From contig NZ_CP014945.1 in NCBI RefSeq assembly GCF_001606025.1, positions 1,488,001-1,552,000 on the forward strand: a stretch of 64,000 nucleotides of DNA, in the 5' to 3' direction. The notes below the pieces were generated by a model. The model did no database searches. It was given only the letters and a program-made list of their open reading frames with translations, and was not told the origin of the DNA. Made by a program: the position numbers and the translations under genes. Numbering within the stretch: the stretch's first letter is position 1; each line of letters opens with the position of its first letter. Source of the stretch: Psychrobacter alimentarius (GTDB lineage: Bacteria; Pseudomonadota; Gammaproteobacteria; Pseudomonadales; Moraxellaceae). Shown piece after piece: positions 1 through 9,448 of this stretch.

Positions 1-1
1 G

Positions 2-64
2 ACCAAAGACGAGCTACACCAAGTATTAGATAAGCTTGAGCGGGCGTTACAAGAAAACCAATAG
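2..64 (+). CDS. C-terminal end of a probable class III aminotransferase (diaminobutyrate aminotransferase)
   Basis: Only the last 20 codons are in the window, ending at TAG 62-64. The peptide (TKDELHQVLDKLERALQENQ) is a charged amphipathic helix of the kind that ends class III aminotransferases. In Acinetobacter the L-2,4-diaminobutyrate aminotransferase gene dat lies directly before ddc, and the next gene here is a ddc homologue, so dat is the likely identity. That is inference from context and a short tail. It could be another protein ending in a helix. Confidence 0.45.
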   Translation, partial: TKDELHQVLDKLERALQENQ

Positions 65-171
65 CGCTCAGTGGCACATCGTCATACCTGTATGACTTTT
101 TAAAAAAAACGTATAACAACCATCGCCTCTCTCATGTGAATAGAGACGCAAGATAAACTGGTGAGGATACT

Positions 172-1701
172 TTGCATTTATTAAACGAGCAAACCAGTGA
201 GCAATACCTCACACAGATACACAAAACGAGCGCCATTATTAAAGAGTGGCTTAATGACAATAATGTGTATTCAGGCGGCACACCGCAGCAAGTACAAGCG
301 GCGACCTCAATCAATATCCAGCCACAAGGACGAGATATCGAGGCCATACTGGCAGACATACAAGACAAATTTTTGCCCAATTGTGTGTCCACGGCACACC
401 GTCATTGCCTAGCGCATTTGCACCCGCCAACCTTGGTGATCGGTCAAATTGCTGAGATGATTATTGCCGCAACCAATCAAAGCATGGATTCTTGGAATCA
501 AAGCCCTGCCGCCACTTATATCGAAAAAGATTTGGTTGAGTGGCTGTGTCAGCTGTGCCAGTTTGAAACCAATGATGATGTTCAAATACACACCCAAACA
601 GACGCTCCGGTTGATAACCAAGCGAGACACAAGGCAGGTGGCGTGTTTACCAGTGGTGGTACCCAAAGCAATCTAATGGGACTGCTGTTGGCACGCAATA
701 AATTCTATACCGCTAAAGGGGTTGATGTACATAAAGAGGGCATGCTGGGTCAGCCGCGTGGCATCATTCTTTGCTCAGATCAAGCGCACTTTTCTATCGA
801 AAAAAATGCAGCATTATTAGGGCTTGGCGTTCGGTGCGTTGAAAAGGTAAAGAGTGATGCGAGTGGCGCGATGCTTATGTCTCATCTACAGCAAAAAATA
901 GAGGAGACAGGCGCGGATAATGTGATGGCAGTGGTCGCTACGGCTGGCACCACAGATTTGGGCGCCATTGATCCTTTAATAGATATTGCTAATATATGTC
1001 GTGACCAAAAAATATGGCTACATATAGATGCAGCATGGGGCGGGGCGTTACTTCTATCTCAGCGTTATCGACACCTTATTGAGGGTATCCAAGCAGCGGA
1101 TTCCATTACATTGGATTTTCACAAGCATTTCTTTTTACCGATCAGCTGCGGTGCCTTTTTATTAAAAAATCAACAAGACTTTGAGAGCATCCGTCATCAT
1201 AGCGAGTATCTCAATTCTCCCGATGATGAAAAAGACAATATCCCAAATCTGGTTACTTATTCTCTTCAAACCACGCGTCGATTTGACGCTTTAAAGCTTT
1301 GGATGGCGCTTGATTTTTTGGGGACAAAGGATTATGGCGTTTTGATTGACAACTGTCTTAGGACAGCGAGACAAGCGGCAAAGCGGATTGAAAACCATGC
1401 AGATTTTGTGTTGGTGCATCAGCCGATTATTAGCAGTGTCTTATTTTATTTTAAGCCAAAAAATACCGCATTGTCAGACAAGCAGCTGTCGCAATTAAAT
1501 CGCCAAATTGCGCAGGACTTGTTAATCAATAATATTGCCAACGTGGCTACCACTCAATTTGAGCAGCATCTTTGCCTAAAATTCACTATTTTAAATCCTA
1601 ATACGCAAGCCTGTGACATCGACAATATTATAGAACAGATGACTATCACTGGTTTTGATCGACTCCAAAATTATGAGGGACAATACTATGATGCACCATA
1701 A
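172..1701 (+). CDS. ddc: L-2,4-diaminobutyrate decarboxylase (PLP-dependent, group II)
   Basis: Predicted to decarboxylate L-2,4-diaminobutyrate to 1,3-diaminopropane in the cytoplasm, supplying the diamine of the siderophore. The 509-residue length fits group II PLP decarboxylases. HIDAAWGG near residue 284 carries the cofactor-binding Asp, and DFHKHFF holds the Schiff-base lysine at about residue 318. The start is TTG at 172, chosen because GAGG lies 5-9 bases upstream and no in-frame ATG precedes the conserved region. The 3' end overlaps the next gene (ATG at 1688) by 14 bases, indicating translational coupling in the siderophore operon. A glutamate or tyrosine decarboxylase activity is possible by family, but the NIS-synthetase neighbourhood favours diaminobutyrate. 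Confidence 0.85.
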   Translation: MHLLNEQTSEQYLTQIHKTSAIIKEWLNDNNVYSGGTPQQVQAATSINIQPQGRDIEAILADIQDKFLPNCVSTAHRHCLAHLHPPTLVIGQIAEMIIAATNQSMDSWNQSPAATYIEKDLVEWLCQLCQFETNDDVQIHTQTDAPVDNQARHKAGGVFTSGGTQSNLMGLLLARNKFYTAKGVDVHKEGMLGQPRGIILCSDQAHFSIEKNAALLGLGVRCVEKVKSDASGAMLMSHLQQKIEETGADNVMAVVATAGTTDLGAIDPLIDIANICRDQKIWLHIDAAWGGALLLSQRYRHLIEGIQAADSITLDFHKHFFLPISCGAFLLKNQQDFESIRHHSEYLNSPDDEKDNIPNLVTYSLQTTRRFDALKLWMALDFLGTKDYGVLIDNCLRTARQAAKRIENHADFVLVHQPIISSVLFYFKPKNTALSDKQLSQLNRQIAQDLLINNIANVATTQFEQHLCLKFTILNPNTQACDIDNIIEQMTITGFDRLQNYEGQYYDAP

Positions 1702-3499
1702 AACGCTTGATCGTTTGACACTACAAAACTTAGTGAACGCCTACAGTTATGAGACAGGTCGCGGCAAGATCGTACCCGTAGAGCAGCAGGATGGGCAATA
1801 CAAACAAATCTCACAAGATAAGCCTCTTTTGGTATTAAACCTTGCCCCGCATGACACCATTATGGCGGTGCCAGTGGATAGAGTCAGCCAATTGGGTCAG
1901 CACCGTTTTGCGGATACACCTTCTGTATTCAATGCAGCTTCGTTAAAAACACCTTCGACAAATGATACGCAGTCAGAACCCCAATGGCTAAAGCCTTCTG
2001 CTATGAGCCTTGCGTCTTTTATTATCGAAGACATCGTGCATCAGCACAAAGAGGATGTAAAACTAGATGGTAATGGCGTGCTCAAACGCTGGCTTGAGAG
2101 CTACGAGGGCTTGCAAATTATTTTAGAGCATCGTAGTGATGAGATGGATGATATTGTCGATGACACACAAGATTTTATTCAAACTGAGCAAAGTCTGATT
2201 TATGGACATGCCATGCATCCAACGCCCAAAGGACGCGCAGGTTTTTATGGTGCTGAATGGGCAAAGTATGCCCCCGAAACCAATAGTAAAACACAGCTGA
2301 ACTATTGGCTGGTGCATCCTAATTTTATTGTCGAAGAGTTCGTCGATGGCGATAGTATTACCGCTGAGCTAAAGACCAAGCTGCTCGCGGATATGAGCGA
2401 TTATCAACGACAGCTTATTGCCAAGTATCCCACCCATAAGCTATTGCCATTGCATCCTTGGCAAGCGACGTTTTTGCAGCAACAAGCATGGTATCAGGCG
2501 TTAACTGAAAAAGGTCAGCTCTTTGATTTGGGCGCACTTGGGTGGCATTTGCATCCGACAACCTCGGTACGTACACTTGCGGCATTTGAGGCACCTTGGA
2601 TGTTCAAACTGTCGCTGTCGGTAGCGATTACCAATTCGGTGCGTATCAATTTGCCAAAAGAGTGTAAGCGCGGTATGCATGCTTGTCGAATATGGCGTAG
2701 CGACTACGGTGAGCAGTTGGGCGCTGAATATCCCACGATTGCGGTATTAAATGATCCTGCTTGGATTGCGTTGTCTATAGACGGCAAAATCATTGATGAG
2801 ACCATTTGTATCTTGCGTGATAATCCTTTTACCCAGTCCATGCAAGTCACCAATCTTGCAAGTTTGAGTCAAGACCATCCCACTCGTCTCACCAATCGCT
2901 TTGCCACTTTATTTCAGTCTATTCATGAGCGTACCGGTAAGCAGTTGGACGAGATTGCGACCGAATGGTTTGATACTTATCTAAAAGTTGGTTTTATACC
3001 GCTCATCCATATGTACTACAAGCATGGGCTTGCGTTTGAGGTGCATCAGCAAAACAGTCTGATAGAGCTAAAAGACGGCTATCCTGCAAAGTTTTGGGCA
3101 AGAGATAATCAAAGCTTTGGCTATATTGCTGAATACGCCAAGCCGCTTATCGATGCGTATCCTGAGCTCATCAGTGAAGCAGAGTGTGTTATTCCAGAAG
3201 ATTTTGCTGACTCGCGTATTGCTTATTATTTAGTGGGTAATACGATCTTTGGTCTTATTACCGCGATAGCTCGCACCCAGCTTGTCAGTGAAACTGCGTT
3301 ACTAGCGACGTTTCGAGATTGCTTAGAGACGCTAGACAGCCAGTATCCGCACTGCTCTTTAATCGATCTATTGCTGCGTAGTCCGACATTGCCATTCAAA
3401 GGCAATTTGCTGACTAGACTTTATGCGTTGGATGAGCTGACGGCGCCTGTTGAAACTCAGTCTATCTATGTTGATATTCCCAATCCTATGAGCGCTTAG
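1688..3499 (+). CDS. NIS siderophore synthetase, IucA/IucC family (first of three)
   Basis: Predicted to condense ATP-activated citrate, or a citryl intermediate, with an amine such as N-hydroxy-N-acyl-diaminopropane. Family marks are present: the HPTPKGR nucleotide-binding motif near residue 177, HPWQ near 256, and KHGLAFEVHQQN near 445, followed by a FhuF-like C-terminal region. The start is ATG 1688 because GAGGGA (1675-1680) sits at the correct distance; ATG 1691 is also possible. An in-frame upstream extension to 1655 lies inside ddc and has no ribosome site. Length is about 603 residues, normal for the family. Which carboxylate is activated cannot be decided from sequence alone. Confidence 0.88.
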   Translation: MMHHKTLDRLTLQNLVNAYSYETGRGKIVPVEQQDGQYKQISQDKPLLVLNLAPHDTIMAVPVDRVSQLGQHRFADTPSVFNAASLKTPSTNDTQSEPQWLKPSAMSLASFIIEDIVHQHKEDVKLDGNGVLKRWLESYEGLQIILEHRSDEMDDIVDDTQDFIQTEQSLIYGHAMHPTPKGRAGFYGAEWAKYAPETNSKTQLNYWLVHPNFIVEEFVDGDSITAELKTKLLADMSDYQRQLIAKYPTHKLLPLHPWQATFLQQQAWYQALTEKGQLFDLGALGWHLHPTTSVRTLAAFEAPWMFKLSLSVAITNSVRINLPKECKRGMHACRIWRSDYGEQLGAEYPTIAVLNDPAWIALSIDGKIIDETICILRDNPFTQSMQVTNLASLSQDHPTRLTNRFATLFQSIHERTGKQLDEIATEWFDTYLKVGFIPLIHMYYKHGLAFEVHQQNSLIELKDGYPAKFWARDNQSFGYIAEYAKPLIDAYPELISEAECVIPEDFADSRIAYYLVGNTIFGLITAIARTQLVSETALLATFRDCLETLDSQYPHCSLIDLLLRSPTLPFKGNLLTRLYALDELTAPVETQSIYVDIPNPMSA

Positions 3500-3550
3500 G
3501 GCAAGTATGGTCAATATTCAATGAAACAGGTACAAGTCATTATCCTGCAG

Positions 3551-3645
3551 AACTGATAACCATTTCCTTACTTGCTGCATCGACGATGACAGAGGTTTTG
3601 GAACCTTTATGCCAGTTCTGCTGACAGGCTTTTATAGTGACCTGA
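3551..3645. repeat. Palindromic intergenic repeat, copy C (diverged)
   Basis: The segment holds the same ordered blocks as copies at 24.65 and 56.68 kb: an ACTG(A/G)..A arm, TTxCTTACTTGCTG, a loop ending CGACAGAGG-like (here GATGACAGAGG), a GGAACC..CCAGT return arm, then a tail similar to CTTTTATAGTG. It fills most of the gap between the first NIS synthetase and the monooxygenase gene. It is the most diverged of the three copies, and its borders are approximate. Confidence 0.5.
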
Positions 3646-3703
3646 CGATAGCTCGATACAAATCAATATGTGAATAAGTGCTATAAAGCAATAAGGAATC
3701 AAC

Positions 3704-5134
3704 GTGTTAGATATTCTTGGTATCGGTTTGGGGCCATTTAATCTTAGTCTAGCGGCATTGCTCGACAAAACAGACGTCAATGCCAAATTCTTTGAGCAAA
3801 AGGCCGGATTTAATTGGCATAAAGGTATGATTTTACCGCACACCACGCTACAAGTCCCATTTATGGCGGATTTGGTGACATTGATAGACCCGACCAGTCC
3901 CCATTCATTTTTGAACTACTTACATACGCAGCATCGATTGCTCAAGTTTTATTTTTTAGAGGACTTTAAGATTTATCGCAAAGAATACAATCATTACTGC
4001 CAATGGGTAGCAGGGCAACTAGATAGTTTGGTATTTGATGCGAAAGTGATAGACGTGGCGTTTAATGACAACGGTACTGGCTTCGATAATGACAATAGCG
4101 CCAATACCAATGCCAGTGCTATTACGCATCAGGGATTTGTCGTCACAGTTCAAGAGCGAGGCGAGCGAAAAACGTATTATGCCAAAAACCTAGTCATAGG
4201 AACGGGTACACAGCCAACCCTACCGTCTGTGTTGCAAAAGCTTGCTCAGCAAGTCCCTGAGCGCTGTATGCACACTGCGCACTTTGCCAATAATTTCGAT
4301 TTTGAAGCGATTAAAGTACAAGGCAATCAGGAGAATAGCCAAAGTAATAGTCATAAGGCAGATGATAGATTAACCAAAATTGTGGTCTTAGGGTCTGGTC
4401 AGTCATCGGCTGAGGTATATCGCGAATTGTTTGACCAACAACTTGATAGCAACGATGAACCAAAGTTCCAATTGGACTGGGTAACCCGCTCATCTGGCTT
4501 TTTTCCGATGGAATACTCGCCATTGGGGTTAGAGCATTTTAGTCCCGCTTATACCGATTATTTTTATCAGTTGGACGGCGCGACCAAAGCAAAAGTCGCG
4601 CCCAAGCAGGACTTGCTCTACAAAGGCATGGGGTTCGACACCATACGCGATATTTATCATAAGCTCTATGAGCGCAGCATTGGCAATCAATCACCACACA
4701 CGACACTGTTGTCCAATTGTGCAGTGGTTGAGGCAACCCTTGATGATACTTTATCGGATGACACCTTAAAGATAACGTTTGAACAGTGTGAGCAGCAGCA
4801 GATGTTTATGGCGGATTACGACTGTCTCATCGCTGGCACGGGTTATCGTCATGCGCTGCCTCCCTGCCTAAATTCATTGCTATATGCCATTGAGTATGAT
4901 GAGTTTGGACAACCAAAGATTGATCGGCATTACGCATTGGTGTATCAAAATCATGATAATAATAGCGGTAAAATATTCGTACAAAATCAAGAAATTCATA
5001 CTCATGGCGTGGGCACACCTGACTTGGGATTGGGCGCCTATAGAGCTGGGCAAATCATCAATCAATTGATAGGTAAGACCGTATATGACACTGATGCGTT
5101 AGAAGTATTCCAACAATTTGGCGCGTCGGTCTAA
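3704..5134 (+). CDS. Siderophore amine N-monooxygenase (IucD/RhbE family)
   Basis: Flavin- and NADPH-dependent enzyme predicted to hydroxylate a primary amine, most likely 1,3-diaminopropane, as the first step of hydroxamate formation. It has the N-terminal FAD site GIGLGPFN (residues 5-12), an NADPH-binding segment VLGSGQSSAEV near residue 228, and the C-terminal GTGYRHALPP segment near 378 typical of lysine/ornithine N-monooxygenases. The start is GTG 3704, preceded by AAGGA at 3693-3697. Length 476 is slightly above the usual 430-450 because of low-complexity Asn/Asp inserts near residues 120-135 and 205-220. Substrate preference is inferred from ddc in the same locus. Confidence 0.87.
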   Translation: MLDILGIGLGPFNLSLAALLDKTDVNAKFFEQKAGFNWHKGMILPHTTLQVPFMADLVTLIDPTSPHSFLNYLHTQHRLLKFYFLEDFKIYRKEYNHYCQWVAGQLDSLVFDAKVIDVAFNDNGTGFDNDNSANTNASAITHQGFVVTVQERGERKTYYAKNLVIGTGTQPTLPSVLQKLAQQVPERCMHTAHFANNFDFEAIKVQGNQENSQSNSHKADDRLTKIVVLGSGQSSAEVYRELFDQQLDSNDEPKFQLDWVTRSSGFFPMEYSPLGLEHFSPAYTDYFYQLDGATKAKVAPKQDLLYKGMGFDTIRDIYHKLYERSIGNQSPHTTLLSNCAVVEATLDDTLSDDTLKITFEQCEQQQMFMADYDCLIAGTGYRHALPPCLNSLLYAIEYDEFGQPKIDRHYALVYQNHDNNSGKIFVQNQEIHTHGVGTPDLGLGAYRAGQIINQLIGKTVYDTDALEVFQQFGASV

Positions 5135-5232
5135 TGTCGTCGTCTTAATGTCAGTGTCATTTTATTTTAAAAAGTGTACGTCTCTACTGAGAGAGATTTC
5201 ACCTCTAAATCACACAAAATAAGGAGCTATTT

Positions 5233-5838
5233 ATGCCGACCATCACACAGAATCTGCCAGATACCTTTGCCGCAGACGCTTATGAGAAAACGTTTGGGCT
5301 ACGAGCGGTCAAATATCCTGAAGACATGCCAATGCTCTATCAATGGATGCACGCTGAGCATGTGGTAGAGCAATGGCAGCTACATCTGCCTATGCCGCAG
5401 CTGCAAGTACATTTTGAAAAAATGCTAGCCGATGACCATCAGCGTCTCTACATCGTACTTTGTGAGGATATGCCGATCGGCTATGTAGAGATCTACGAAG
5501 GTGCTCGCGATCGCTTGTCTCACTATTATAAAGCCGAAGAAAATGACATGGGCTGGCATCTATTATTGGGTGATACTGCCGTCGTTGGCAAAGGGTATCT
5601 CAAACCAATAGTGATGATGCTCAGTAAGTTTGTTTTCGAGCATACCGACGCCAAAAAAATAGTGGGCGAACCTGATAGTAAGGTGGAGGCCTATAAATGG
5701 GTTGCTGATGGTTTTGCCTATCAGTTACAACGATTGATCGATATGCCTGAAAAAAAGGCATCGCTTTACTTTTGTAATCGTGATGAGTTTTTTGAATCGA
5801 GTGGCTATCTCAAATTTTATGGTGCGGCTGCTTTATGA
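5233..5838 (+). CDS. Siderophore N-acyltransferase (AlcB/IucB/RhbD-like GNAT)
   Basis: GNAT-fold enzyme predicted to acylate the N-hydroxy-diamine made by the upstream monooxygenase, giving the hydroxamate arm. The core GWHLLLGDTAVVGKGY followed by KIVGEPDSKVEAYKWVADGF is characteristic of the AlcB family of siderophore acyltransferases. The ATG at 5233 is preceded by AAGGAG at 5221-5226 (one base either way). Whether the acyl donor is acetyl-CoA or a longer acyl-CoA, as in acinetoferrin and baumannoferrin, cannot be read from the sequence. Confidence 0.85.
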   Translation: MPTITQNLPDTFAADAYEKTFGLRAVKYPEDMPMLYQWMHAEHVVEQWQLHLPMPQLQVHFEKMLADDHQRLYIVLCEDMPIGYVEIYEGARDRLSHYYKAEENDMGWHLLLGDTAVVGKGYLKPIVMMLSKFVFEHTDAKKIVGEPDSKVEAYKWVADGFAYQLQRLIDMPEKKASLYFCNRDEFFESSGYLKFYGAAAL

Positions 5839-5906
5839 TTAAATTTTTTGTGATTGCTGGAGTAAACGCGTTGTACTCGTCATGTCATCACAGGTCAATG
5901 ATATAA

Positions 5907-7340
5907 ATGGTGGCATCTCTTGATAGCAGTAAAAAATTAAGCAGTGAGAAGTTGACAGGCAAGCCGCGTCGACAGGTGCTTTTGACCTTGTTGCTTGGCG
6001 GCACGGTTATCAGCTTTAGCAATAGCGCCCTCAATCCTGCTATTCCTGTTTTTATGTCGGTGTTCGATGTCGATATTGTGATGGGCGGCTGGGTGCTGAA
6101 TGCTTATGTGCTGTCTATGAGCGTGGGTCTAATGCTCAGTGGTTACTTGCATAAAAAGTTTGCGTTTAGGCCAGTTTATTTGACCGCAATCATCGGGTTT
6201 ATGCTGGGTTCAGTGATTGGGATGTGCGCGACCTCCATGACGATGGTAATCATAGCGCGTGCTATACAAGGGCTGAGTGGTGGTCTGACGATTCCGATAT
6301 CTATCGGCATGCTCTACCAGATATATCCGCAGCATAGACACGGTAGAGTGATGGCGCTGTGGGGCATCGTTATTATGATGTCACTGGCATTTGGTCCGTT
6401 AGTTGGCGCTTACTTGGTTGAGCAATTTACATGGTGGACACTGTTTGCCGTGACGCTGCCGCTAAGTGCAGCGGTCACTCTGATGGTGTGGCGATTTTTA
6501 CCAAATATCGGCTCGCCCAAGGTTGATAAGACTTTTGATGTGAAAGGGTTTGTCAGCTTGTTGGTTTGGCTGCTGGCTTTGATGACATGGCTGAGCACGC
6601 TCAAAACAGATTTTTATAGCAATCTTATGAGCGTGATTGAGACCAGTCTGATTGCTGCCATATTCTTGATATCTTTTATGGTTTGGTGGGCGTATGAGCG
6701 CCATCAGAGTCAGCCGTTATTCAACGTACGCCTGTTTAGCAATACCGTGTATTTGCACAGTACGATTATCAGCGTGACACAAACCTTGGGCCTGATGGTG
6801 GGTTTGTTGTTATTGCCTATTTTAGTTCAGGAGGTCATGGGTAAGAGTGCCTTGTGGACTGGCGTGATTTTGATGACCGCGACGCTGCTGTCTAGTATCA
6901 CCACGCATTTTGCTGGCAAGCGCGTGGATAAGTATGGCGCTAGAGACATAGGGATTTTGGGCATCGTACTTAGTGCGTCGTCCATGCTACTGTTGGCATG
7001 GTGCTTGTATCAGCCGAGGCTTTGGTTATTGATAGTGATTATGAGTTTACAAGGTGTGGGTGTGGGAATGGCCTATCTGCCCACCACCACGGTCGGTTTT
7101 AGTAGCTTAGCCAAAGAGGTGGTGACAGAAGGTGCCGCACTTAACAACATCAGTCGCCGAATCGTCTCTACTATTTTTATAACATTGGTGACAGTTTACG
7201 TCGCAGGACGCGGGGCACAGTTGTTAGCGACGGGTAATAGGCAAAGTGTTGGTATGGCTATTCAAGAGATTTTTGTTGTTTTGGCTGTAATTCTATTTTT
7301 GACCATTTTTTCGGCGCGGCGATTACCAAAAGCGGTCTGA
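5907..7340 (+). CDS. MFS transporter, probable siderophore exporter
   Basis: Hydrophobic 477-residue inner-membrane protein with 12-14 predicted membrane spans and a DHA2-like arrangement. The conserved MFS segment between the early helices (RAIQGLSGGLTIP) and the following PLVGAYLVEQFTWWTLF region resemble drug/H+ antiporters. Placement between the siderophore acyltransferase and the second NIS synthetase makes export of the finished siderophore the likely role. The ribosome site before ATG 5907 is weak. It may be co-transcribed with the upstream genes, although a Fur-like box follows it at 7427. Confidence 0.75.
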   Translation: MVASLDSSKKLSSEKLTGKPRRQVLLTLLLGGTVISFSNSALNPAIPVFMSVFDVDIVMGGWVLNAYVLSMSVGLMLSGYLHKKFAFRPVYLTAIIGFMLGSVIGMCATSMTMVIIARAIQGLSGGLTIPISIGMLYQIYPQHRHGRVMALWGIVIMMSLAFGPLVGAYLVEQFTWWTLFAVTLPLSAAVTLMVWRFLPNIGSPKVDKTFDVKGFVSLLVWLLALMTWLSTLKTDFYSNLMSVIETSLIAAIFLISFMVWWAYERHQSQPLFNVRLFSNTVYLHSTIISVTQTLGLMVGLLLLPILVQEVMGKSALWTGVILMTATLLSSITTHFAGKRVDKYGARDIGILGIVLSASSMLLLAWCLYQPRLWLLIVIMSLQGVGVGMAYLPTTTVGFSSLAKEVVTEGAALNNISRRIVSTIFITLVTVYVAGRGAQLLATGNRQSVGMAIQEIFVVLAVILFLTIFSARRLPKAV

Positions 7341-7426
7341 ATTAGTAAGTGATCAAACGCTTTATAGAACCTATGTGGTGAATGTGTCAAACCAACCGAA
7401 TTGAGGCATTTTTTTAAATAAAAAAC

Positions 7427-7445
7427 GTAAATAATTCTCATTCGC
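7427..7445 (+). promoter_or_regulatory. Fur-box-like site before the second NIS synthetase
   Basis: GTAAATAATTCTCATTCGC matches the 19-base Fur consensus GATAATGATAATCATTATC at 12 of 19 positions by my hand alignment. It lies 72 bases before the ATG at 7517 in the only sizeable gap of this half of the locus, so a separate iron-repressed promoter for the 7.5-12.3 kb genes is likely. Confidence 0.5.
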
Positions 7446-7516
7446 TTTAATATTTATTGATTATATCGACTTTATTCAACCACTTATTTTTTAGTTTTGA
7501 GAGAGGATATTTAATT

Positions 7517-9448
7517 ATGAAAAATCATCAAATAGACCAAAAAAACCATAACCAAAAAACTGACGTGACTGCGCCGTGGCAAGCGCCAATCGATCACAAG
7601 GCCATGCAGCGCGTAGAGCAGCGGGTGATTAAACAACTACTACAAGCCCTACTATATGAAAACATTATTGAGTTTGATTATGAAAATGCAGCATCGAGCG
7701 ATGACGACACGCTTTTAGACTTTACCATCAAGACCGCTAATCATATCCACTATCAGGCTCAAGGCTATATTCATTATAGTTTTGACATCATTCGATTTAA
7801 TGATCACAACGTACAGTGCGTCATTGATGGTAAGAGTCACGATGCTACGCTTGAGAATGTCATTAACGATATCTTATTAAAGATAGAAGATGCCACGCTA
7901 AAAGACAGTTTTATCAAAGAGCTGCGTCACACTTTAATTAATGAAACCCAAGCACAGCGACTGTCACCTCATTTATCAGTACCAAACATGCCAGCGGCTA
8001 TTGATAGGCTGACTTACGAGCAACTCGAAAGCTATTTGATGGCCGGACATCCCTATCATCCTTGTTTTAAGTCGCGTATCGGTTTTGATTTACAAGACAA
8101 TTATGACTATGGGCCAGAGTTTGATCAAAATATCGAGGTGGTGTGGTTGGCGGTCAAAAAGGATTTGTTGGTCAGTAATACCGCTGCCAATATAGATGTC
8201 GATGAGTGGATTAAAGACTATGTGGATATGGATAAGTTTGCCGCGTTACATGATAAGCTAAATCATATCCTTACGACCACGAGTGAGCAAAGTGAAAATG
8301 AAGCCATTGTCGCCAATGCCAATACTGATGTTAAAGCCAATGCTTATGGTTTGATACCAGCGCATCCTTGGCAATGGCAAAAAACCTTAATTTTAGCGCT
8401 ACAACCCCTCATTAAGACACAAGACGTCATCTATTTGGGTAGTACGGGTAACCAATATCGCGCCCAGCAGTCGATCCGCTCCTTGTCTATGTTGCAAGAA
8501 GACAAGGCTTACCTCAAGCTCAGTATGCATCTGATGAATACCTCAAGTACCCGTATTTTAGGCAAGCACACGGTGATGAACGCGGCGATCGTGACCAAAT
8601 GGTTGAATCAATTGGTGGCAGAGGATGCGACAGCGCATGCGCTATCTATTGCCTTTTTAGGTGAGACAGTGGGTGTCAGTCTAGATCATGAGGTGCTACA
8701 GCAGCGTGGCTATCAGCACCCTCATATCTATGGAGGACTGGGCGCAATTTGGCGTGAAAACGTGAGCCAGTATTTATCGAGCAATCAAACGGCCTTTCCT
8801 TTAAATGGGGTCAGCTATGTCAACATGGACGGCTCTATACTTATTGATCCTTGGATTAAAAAGTACGGCATTGAGGCTTGGACGGCCCAGCTTATCAAGG
8901 TGACGGTGGCTCCGATACTGCATATCTTGTTTGGTCATGGCGTTGCCCTCGAGTGTCATGCGCAAAACATCGTGCTGGTACACGAAGCAGGCTTTCCTAT
9001 AAAAGTCCTACTAAAAGACTTGCATGATGGGGTGCGCTATTCCCCAAAACATCTGGCTCGACAAGACTTAATTCCCAATTTTCATAGCCTGCCAGCTGTT
9101 CACGCAGCGCTCAATCGTGGCTCATTTATTGAAACAGAGGATACTGATGGCATTCGAGACATGACGGTTGCTTGCTTATTTTTTGTGGCATTTGCGGACA
9201 TTGCTATTTTTATGCAAACCCATTATCACTATCCTGAGACCGAATTTTGGCAACAGGTGTCTGACTGCGTCACAGAGTACCAATCTTGTCACCCAGAGCA
9301 TGAGGCAAGGTTTGAGTTGTTTGATGTCTTCGCTCCGCAAACGCGTATTGAATCTTTGGCGAAGCGTCGCTTGTTCGGTGATCAGGTATTTCCAATCAAA
9401 TACATCAATAACCCATTAGCCAAAAGCCGAGCACACGCATCATGTTAA
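7517..9448 (+). CDS. NIS siderophore synthetase, IucA/IucC family (second)
   Basis: Second ATP-dependent citrate/amine ligase of the locus. It carries GHPYHPCFKSRIGF near residue 177 (ATP site), HPWQWQ near 283 and FGHGVALECHAQN near 474, then a FhuF-like C-terminal region with RYSPKHL. The ATG at 7517 has a clear GAGAGGA site at 7501-7507; an in-frame TTG at 7457 has none and lies close to the Fur-like box. The resulting 643-residue length is slightly long for the family because of an insertion around residues 255-275. The stop overlaps the start of the next gene by 7 bases. Confidence 0.88.
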   Translation: MKNHQIDQKNHNQKTDVTAPWQAPIDHKAMQRVEQRVIKQLLQALLYENIIEFDYENAASSDDDTLLDFTIKTANHIHYQAQGYIHYSFDIIRFNDHNVQCVIDGKSHDATLENVINDILLKIEDATLKDSFIKELRHTLINETQAQRLSPHLSVPNMPAAIDRLTYEQLESYLMAGHPYHPCFKSRIGFDLQDNYDYGPEFDQNIEVVWLAVKKDLLVSNTAANIDVDEWIKDYVDMDKFAALHDKLNHILTTTSEQSENEAIVANANTDVKANAYGLIPAHPWQWQKTLILALQPLIKTQDVIYLGSTGNQYRAQQSIRSLSMLQEDKAYLKLSMHLMNTSSTRILGKHTVMNAAIVTKWLNQLVAEDATAHALSIAFLGETVGVSLDHEVLQQRGYQHPHIYGGLGAIWRENVSQYLSSNQTAFPLNGVSYVNMDGSILIDPWIKKYGIEAWTAQLIKVTVAPILHILFGHGVALECHAQNIVLVHEAGFPIKVLLKDLHDGVRYSPKHLARQDLIPNFHSLPAVHAALNRGSFIETEDTDGIRDMTVACLFFVAFADIAIFMQTHYHYPETEFWQQVSDCVTEYQSCHPEHEARFELFDVFAPQTRIESLAKRRLFGDQVFPIKYINNPLAKSRAHASC